Source of the DNA: Serratia marcescens subsp. marcescens ATCC 13880 | Lineage (GTDB): Bacteria > Pseudomonadota > Gammaproteobacteria > Enterobacterales > Enterobacteriaceae | NCBI RefSeq assembly: GCF_017299535.1 | Contig: NZ_CP071238.1 | Location: 1,674,001-1,738,000 of the forward strand | Direction: 5' to 3' | Length of the DNA stretch: 64,000 nt | Shown: piece after piece, positions 59,508-64,000 of the stretch | How the letters are laid out: each line of letters begins with the position of its first letter | Numbering within the stretch: position 1 is the stretch's first letter | The notes under the pieces: generated by a model | The model's input: the letters and a program-made list of their open reading frames with translations, nothing else | Databases searched by the model: none | Told to the model about the DNA's origin: nothing | Position numbers and translations under genes: made by a program

Positions 59508-60638
59508 ATGCATTGCGCTTTGTATACGGCGGGTACCTGCCGTTCCTGTCAGTGGCTGGAAAAGCCCTATCCGCAGCAACTGGCTGACAAACAGCATCAC
59601 CTGCACTCGCTGCTGGCCGGGCGCGACGTCGCGCAGTGGCTGCAGCCGATGGCGGGGGAGCTGAGCGCATTTCGCAATAAAGCCAAGATGGTGGTCAGCG
59701 GCAGCGTGGAGCGCCCGCTGCTCGGCATGCTGCACCGCGACGGCACGCCGGTCGATCTGAGCGACTGCCCGCTGTATCCCGCCGGCTTTGCGCCGATGTT
59801 TGCGGTGCTGAAAAGCTTCATCGCCCGCGCCGGCCTGACGCCGTATAGCGTGGCGCGCAAACGCGGCGAGCTGAAATACCTGCTGCTGACCGCAAGCACG
59901 CTCGACGGCGGCGTGATGCTGCGTTTCGTGCTGCGCTCGGAAACCAAGCTGGCGCAGCTGCGCGCCGCGCTGCCGTGGCTGCAGCAGCAGCTGCCGCAGC
60001 TCAAGGTGATCTCCGCCAATATTCAGCCGGTGCATATGGCGATCATGGAAGGGGAGCGCGAGATCGCGCTGACCGAACAGCAGGCGCTGGAGGAACAGTT
60101 CAATCAGGTACCGCTGTTCATCCGCCCGCAAAGCTTCTTCCAGACCAACCCGCAGGTGGCCGCCGAACTGTATGCCACCGCCCGCGACTGGGTGCGCGCG
60201 CTGGGTATCAACAGCATGTGGGATCTGTTCTGCGGCGTCGGCGGTTTCGGCCTGCACTGCGCGCAGCCGCAAACGCGGTTGACCGGCATCGAAATCAGCG
60301 CGGAAGCGATCGCCTGCGCGCGCCAGTCGGCGCAGCGATTGGGGTTGCTGCAGGTCGATTTTCAGGCGCTCGACTCCACCCGCTTCGCCACCGCCGAAGG
60401 CCAGGTGCCGCAGCTGGTGCTGGTCAATCCGCCGCGGCGCGGCATCGGCCAGACGCTGTGCGATTATTTGAGCCGGATGGCGCCGGATTACATTCTGTAT
60501 TCCAGCTGCAACGCCGAGAGCATGGCGAAAGATATCGAGATGTTGCCGGGATACCGCATCGAACGGGTGCAGCTGTTCGACATGTTCCCGCATACCGCGC
60601 ACTACGAAGTGCTGACGCTGTTGGTGCGGCGTTTATAA
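59508..60638 (+). CDS. rlmC: 23S rRNA (uracil-747-C5)-methyltransferase
   Basis: A 376-aa SAM methyltransferase of the TrmA family. Cysteines 3, 11, 14 and one in S-D-C-P-L-Y near residue 87 form the [4Fe-4S] site. F-C-G-V-G-G-F-G-L binds SAM, and the catalytic nucleophile is in Y-S-S-C-N-A-E-S. It methylates U747 of 23S rRNA. It follows ybjO as in E. coli. Confidence 0.95.
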   Translation: MHCALYTAGTCRSCQWLEKPYPQQLADKQHHLHSLLAGRDVAQWLQPMAGELSAFRNKAKMVVSGSVERPLLGMLHRDGTPVDLSDCPLYPAGFAPMFAVLKSFIARAGLTPYSVARKRGELKYLLLTASTLDGGVMLRFVLRSETKLAQLRAALPWLQQQLPQLKVISANIQPVHMAIMEGEREIALTEQQALEEQFNQVPLFIRPQSFFQTNPQVAAELYATARDWVRALGINSMWDLFCGVGGFGLHCAQPQTRLTGIEISAEAIACARQSAQRLGLLQVDFQALDSTRFATAEGQVPQLVLVNPPRRGIGQTLCDYLSRMAPDYILYSSCNAESMAKDIEMLPGYRIERVQLFDMFPHTAHYEVLTLLVRRL

Positions 60639-60643
60639 AACAT

Positions 60644-60666
60644 AAGGCCCGGTTATCCGGGCCTTA
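60644..60666. terminator. Bidirectional terminator between rlmC and artJ
   Basis: A 9-bp stem AAGGCCCGG/CCGGGCCTT with a four-base loop serves both convergent genes. The flanking A/T runs are short, so efficiency may be moderate. Confidence 0.8.
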
Positions 60667-60670
60667 TTGC

Positions 60671-61405
60671 TTACTGCGGGAACCATTTGTCGTTGATGGC
60701 TTTGTAGGTGCCGTCGGCCTTGATGGCGTCCAGCGCGGCGTTCAGCTTGGCCAGCAGCGCCTGGTTGTCCGGGCGCACCGCGATGCCGAGACCGGTGCCG
60801 AAGTATTGCGCATCGGTGATGTGCTCGCCGACTGGCGCCAGCTGCGGGTTGGTTTTCAGCCACTCGTTCACCACGGCGGTGTCGCCGAACACGCCGTCGA
60901 TACGGCCGTTTTTCAGCTCCAGAATGGCGTTCTGGTAGCTGTCGTAAGAAACGGTGTTAATCTCCGGGTGCTTGTCCTGCATGTATTTCTGGTGGGTGGT
61001 GCCGTTTTCCATGCCGAGCTTTTTGCCTTTCAGATCCGCCAGCGAGCTGAACTTGCCTTTTTGCGCGATCACGATTGCCGAGTTGGCGTAGTAAGGCTGG
61101 GTGAAAGCGACCTGTTTGCTGCGTTCCGGCGTGATATCCATCCCGGAAATCACCGCATCGTATTTCTTGAATTTCAGCGCGGCGATCAGGCTGTCGAACG
61201 CCTGGTTGGTGAAGGTGCACTGCGCCTGCATCTGCTTGCACAGCGCGTTGGCCAGATCGATATCGAAACCGACGATCTGGTTGTTGGCGTCGAGTGATTC
61301 GAACGGCGGGTAGGTGGCGGAGGCGGCGAAGCGGATAGTCTCGGCAGCGGCGGCGTTAAAGGTCATCCCGGCCAACATCGTCGCGGCAAGCAGCAGTTTT
61401 TTCAT
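60671..61405 (-). CDS. artJ: Arginine ABC transporter, binding protein ArtJ
   Basis: A 244-aa periplasmic binding protein with a signal peptide ending F-N-A-A-A-A. Y-P-P-F-E-S and N-G-T-T-H-Q-K-Y match E. coli ArtJ, as does G-F-D-I-D-L-A-N-A-L-C. It binds L-arginine. It is a separate unit downstream of artPIQM; tandem ARG boxes lie upstream (61514-61552), so ArgR probably represses it when arginine is high. Confidence 0.93.
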   Translation of the reverse strand: MKKLLLAATMLAGMTFNAAAAETIRFAASATYPPFESLDANNQIVGFDIDLANALCKQMQAQCTFTNQAFDSLIAALKFKKYDAVISGMDITPERSKQVAFTQPYYANSAIVIAQKGKFSSLADLKGKKLGMENGTTHQKYMQDKHPEINTVSYDSYQNAILELKNGRIDGVFGDTAVVNEWLKTNPQLAPVGEHITDAQYFGTGLGIAVRPDNQALLAKLNAALDAIKADGTYKAINDKWFPQ

Positions 61406-61513
61406 GCGTAGAGCTCCTGTCTGGATCCTGAAAGTGATTATTCGCTATCGTTTGTTTTTACTGGTAATCGCCAGAGGTTTTTGTGCGAATGCCTGTTGTT
61501 AACCCTGCCATTG

Positions 61514-61552
61514 AGTGAATTAAAATGCAATATAAATGATTAAGTATTGCAT
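61514..61552. promoter_or_regulatory. Tandem ARG boxes upstream of artJ
   Basis: Two 18-bp ARG-box-like elements (61514-61531 and 61535-61552) are separated by exactly 3 bp, the spacing used by ArgR hexamers. The first contains TGAAT-TAAA-ATGCA and the second TGATT-AAGT-ATTGC, against the consensus TGAAT-N4-ATTCA. They lie about 110-147 bp upstream of the artJ start. Confidence 0.75.
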
Positions 61553-61559
61553 TGAGGGA

Positions 61560-61588
61560 TAAAAAAAGCCCCGCACAATGGCGGGGCT
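61560..61588 (-). terminator. Terminator of artPIQM
   Basis: On the minus strand an 8-bp stem (61581-61588 with 61567-61574) is followed by about seven T. It sits 16 bp after the artM stop codon. Confidence 0.9.
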
Positions 61589-61604
61589 CATGGGGGCGGC
61601 GCCC

Positions 61605-62273
61605 TCAGTTACGGCGCTCAAACGCCAGCGCGCGGCGCTCCACCAGCCGCATCAGCAGCGTCAGCAGGCCATTGACGCACAGGTACACCAGGCCGGCGGC
61701 GCCGAACACCATCACGTCGTAGGTGCGGCCATACATCAGCTGGCTGTAGCCCATCACTTCCATCAGCGTGATGGTATAGGCCAGCGAGGTGCTTTTGAAC
61801 ACCAGCACCACTTCGTTGGAATAAGACGACAGCGCGCGTTTGAAGGCAAACGGCAGCAGGATACGCAGCGTCTGCCGGCGCGACATACCCAGCGCTTCGC
61901 ACGACTGCCATTGCCCGGCCGGAATGGCGCGCACCGCGCCGTAGAACAGCTGCGTGGTGTAGGCCGCGCTGTTCAGCGCCAGCGCTATCATCGCGCACAG
62001 CCAAGGCTGCGACAGCAGGTTCCACAGCCACGGATAGTCGCGGATCGCCGGAAACTGACCGGGGCCGTAGTAGATCAGGAAGATCTGCACCAGCAGCGGC
62101 GTGCCGGTGAACAGCGTCACGTAGATCTTGACCAGCGGCGTCAGGATTGGCGTTTTCAGCGTCAGGATCACCGTCAGCAGCAGCGACAGCACCAGCGCGA
62201 CGATCAGCGCGGCGACGGTCAGCGTCAGGCTGGTATGCAGCCCTTTGAGGATTTCCGGCAAATACTCAATCAT
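61605..62273 (-). CDS. artM: Arginine ABC transporter, permease ArtM
   Basis: A 222-aa inner-membrane permease with about five helices. The EAA-like loop S-C-E-A-L-G-M-S-R-R-Q-T-L-R-I-L-L-P is near residue 130. It is the last gene of artPIQM and overlaps the artQ stop by one base. Confidence 0.95.
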   Translation of the reverse strand: MIEYLPEILKGLHTSLTLTVAALIVALVLSLLLTVILTLKTPILTPLVKIYVTLFTGTPLLVQIFLIYYGPGQFPAIRDYPWLWNLLSQPWLCAMIALALNSAAYTTQLFYGAVRAIPAGQWQSCEALGMSRRQTLRILLPFAFKRALSSYSNEVVLVFKSTSLAYTITLMEVMGYSQLMYGRTYDVMVFGAAGLVYLCVNGLLTLLMRLVERRALAFERRN

Positions 62274-62989
62274 CAGACCGGCCCCCGCTCAAAGCGCGTG
62301 GCGCGCAGCTCAATGCGTTTGATGACGTATTGGCTGAACAGCGTCACCAGCAGGTAGATGGCCGCCGCGATCACATACCAGGTAAAAGGCTCCTGGGTGC
62401 GGGTGGCGATGCTCTTGGTTTGCAACATCAGATCGTTCACGCTGATCAGCGACACCAGCGCGGTGTCTTTCAACAACACCAGCCACTGATTGCCGAGGCC
62501 GGGCAGGGCGTGGCGCCACATCTGCGGCATGATCAGGCGAAAGAAGATCGCCGCTTTACTCAGTCCAAGCGCTTGACCGGATTCCCACTGCCCCTGCGGC
62601 ACCGCTTTGAGCGCGCCGCGCAGCGTCTGCGAGGCGTAGGCGGAATAGAGCAAGGCCAGGGCGATCACCCCGCACAGGAACGGGCTGACTTCGAAATTGT
62701 CGATCGCCAGCTGAATCGGCAGTTGGAACAGACCGAGGTTGAGGGTAAAGCCGTCGGAGAGCATCAGCAGCAGCTGCGACGAGCCGAAATAGATAAACAG
62801 CACCACCAGGATTTCCGGCAGGCCGCGCAACACGGTCACCCAGGCGGTGCCGAGCCAGCTGACCGCTTTCCAGCGGGACGATTCCCATACGGCGAACAGC
62901 ATCGCCAGAATCAGCCCGAGGATCAGGGCGCAAACGGCAAGGCCGACGGTCATGCCGGCGGCGCTTGCTAAAGGTTGTAATTCATTCAT
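62273..62989 (-). CDS. artQ: Arginine ABC transporter, permease ArtQ
   Basis: A 238-aa permease with about five helices and an EAA-type loop ([21 protein letters not shown]). It forms the channel with ArtM. It starts 9 bp after the artI stop codon. Confidence 0.95.
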   Translation of the reverse strand: MNELQPLASAAGMTVGLAVCALILGLILAMLFAVWESSRWKAVSWLGTAWVTVLRGLPEILVVLFIYFGSSQLLLMLSDGFTLNLGLFQLPIQLAIDNFEVSPFLCGVIALALLYSAYASQTLRGALKAVPQGQWESGQALGLSKAAIFFRLIMPQMWRHALPGLGNQWLVLLKDTALVSLISVNDLMLQTKSIATRTQEPFTWYVIAAAIYLLVTLFSQYVIKRIELRATRFERGPV

Positions 62990-62998
62990 TTGGGCGTA

Positions 62999-63730
62999 TT
63001 ACTGCTGGAACCATTTTTTGTAGATGGTTTCATAGGTCCCATCCTGCTTGATCTTGTCCAGAGCGGCGTTGAACTTGCCCTGCAGATCGGTATTCTTCTG
63101 GCGCACCGCGATGCCGAGGCCGGTGCCGAAGTAGTCTTTGTCGGTCACTTTGGCGCCCACTGCCGCCAGCGCGTCATTCTGCTTCAGCCACTCGTTGACC
63201 ACCGCGGTATCGCCGAACACCGCATCAACGCGGCCGTTCTTCAGATCCAAAATGGCGTTCTGGTAGCTGTCGTAAGGCACGGTGGTGATTTCCGGGTGCT
63301 TGTCGGTCAGGTATTTTTGGTGGGTGGTGCCGTTTTGCACGCCCACTTTCTTGCCTTTCAGCGCCGCCACGTCGGCGATTTTGCCTTTCTGCGCGATGAA
63401 CAGCGCCGAGTTATCGTAGTAAGGCTTGGTGAACAGCACCTGCTTCTCACGCTCCGGCGTAATGTCCATGCCAGCCATCACCGCATCGAAACGCTTGAAC
63501 TTCAGGCTCGGGATCAGGCTGTCGAACGCCTGGTTGGTGAAGGTGCACTCGGCCTGCATCTCTTTGCACAGCGCGTTGGCTAGATCGACATCAAAACCCT
63601 GAATTTTGTTGCCGGCGTCAATAAATTCAAATGGAGGATAGGAGGCTTCGGTAGCGAAACGGATGGTTTCGGCTGCGGAGGCGGAAACGCTGATGCCGGC
63701 CAGAACGGCGGCGATTATTAGTTTTTTCAT
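62999..63730 (-). CDS. artI: Arginine ABC transporter, binding protein ArtI
   Basis: A 243-aa periplasmic binding protein with a signal peptide ending V-S-A-S-A. It is a close paralogue of ArtJ (Y-P-P-F-E-F, G-F-D-V-D-L-A-N-A-L-C, N-G-T-T-H-Q-K-Y). It lies between artP and artQ as in E. coli. Confidence 0.93.
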   Translation of the reverse strand: MKKLIIAAVLAGISVSASAAETIRFATEASYPPFEFIDAGNKIQGFDVDLANALCKEMQAECTFTNQAFDSLIPSLKFKRFDAVMAGMDITPEREKQVLFTKPYYDNSALFIAQKGKIADVAALKGKKVGVQNGTTHQKYLTDKHPEITTVPYDSYQNAILDLKNGRVDAVFGDTAVVNEWLKQNDALAAVGAKVTDKDYFGTGLGIAVRQKNTDLQGKFNAALDKIKQDGTYETIYKKWFQQ

Positions 63731-63762
63731 CGCAAAATCCCCAAATTACAGCAAGTTAATTG

Positions 63763-64000
63763 TTAGTGTGATAAGTAGTTGGCAAACTCGGTGGTCCGTG
63801 GCTGCGCAAAGTGGCTGCTGTCGCCTTGCTCCACCACGTGGCCGTTTTCCATGTACACCACGCGGCTGGCGGTCTTGCGCGCCACTTCCACTTCGTGGGT
63901 GACGATCACCTGCGTGATGCCGGTGCCGGCCAGTTCGCGAATGATGCTGACGATCTGAGCGGTGATTTCCGGATCCAGCGCCGCGGTCGGTTCATCGAAC
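63763..64000 (-). CDS. artP: Arginine ABC transporter, ATPase ArtP (C-terminal part)
   Basis: The gene runs off the right edge; only the last 78 residues are visible. They begin with the Walker B end [10 protein letters not shown], then the H-loop V-T-H-E-V-E-V-A, and end A-N-Y-L-S-H as in E. coli ArtP. It is the first gene of artPIQM and stops 32 bp before artI. Confidence 0.95.
   Translation of the reverse strand, partial: FDEPTAALDPEITAQIVSIIRELAGTGITQVIVTHEVEVARKTASRVVYMENGHVVEQGDSSHFAQPRTTEFANYLSH

Overview
The window is a chromosomal stretch of an enterobacterium. Protein identities, the high GC of most of the DNA and the gene order point to Serratia, most likely the S. marcescens group; the species is an inference. 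Most of the window is a mosaic of blocks syntenic with E. coli (hisL-hisGDCBHAFI; yeeZ; yliI-gstB-dacC; deoR-ybjG; ybjL-ybjM-grxA-ybjC-rimK-ybjN-potFGHI-ybjO-rlmC-artJ-artPIQM), separated by accessory islands.

Layout. 1-2440: AT-rich end of a surface-polysaccharide locus (glycosyltransferase tail and a large HAD-domain protein) closed by a terminator. 2489-9769: complete histidine operon on the minus strand with its leader peptide and attenuator. 9999-10823: yeeZ. 10839-13051: LysR regulator divergent from an MFS exporter. 13042-18845: LysR regulator divergent from a probable guanidino-compound catabolic operon (guanidinobutyrase-like hydrolase, SSS symporter, NCS1 permease, C-N hydrolase). 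18920-24257: CorA-like channel, GNAT, YliI-type sugar dehydrogenase, GstB, HAD phosphatase and a 2OG-Fe(II) oxygenase. 24317-26842: reverse transsulfuration pair (cystathionine gamma-lyase and beta-synthase). 27310-28515: dacC.

28610-39582 is the main accessory region: a chaperone-usher fimbrial locus. A minus-strand arm carries a PapI/FaeA-like winged-helix regulator, a FimH-like two-domain adhesin and a minor pilin. A divergent plus-strand operon carries the major pilin, a second pilin, usher, chaperone, two more pilins, a lipoprotein, a coiled-coil FKBP-like protein with a degenerate active site, and a Cys-rich LuxR-type regulator. The last three are coupled by ATGA overlaps. The 664-bp divergent region holds three GATC (Dam) sites within 131 bp, which with the PapI-like gene suggests a pap-type Dam/Lrp phase switch. 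Together these are the strongest candidates for an incompletely described system here.

39600-42359: sdaC-sdaB serine uptake and deamination, preceded by a ~1-kb non-coding leader with hairpins and a CRP-like site. 43339-45988: deoR, deoC and a divergent shortened mutarotase-like gene, with DeoR-box palindromes between them. 46025-48164: two PAP2 phosphatases and ecotin. 48636-49004: an orphan 122-aa, eight-cysteine protein on an AT-rich island with its own terminator. 49461-64000: ybjL to artP, colinear with E. coli except that nfsA is absent between ybjC and rimK. artP runs off the right edge. I see no tRNA, rRNA, CRISPR, IS element or prophage gene.
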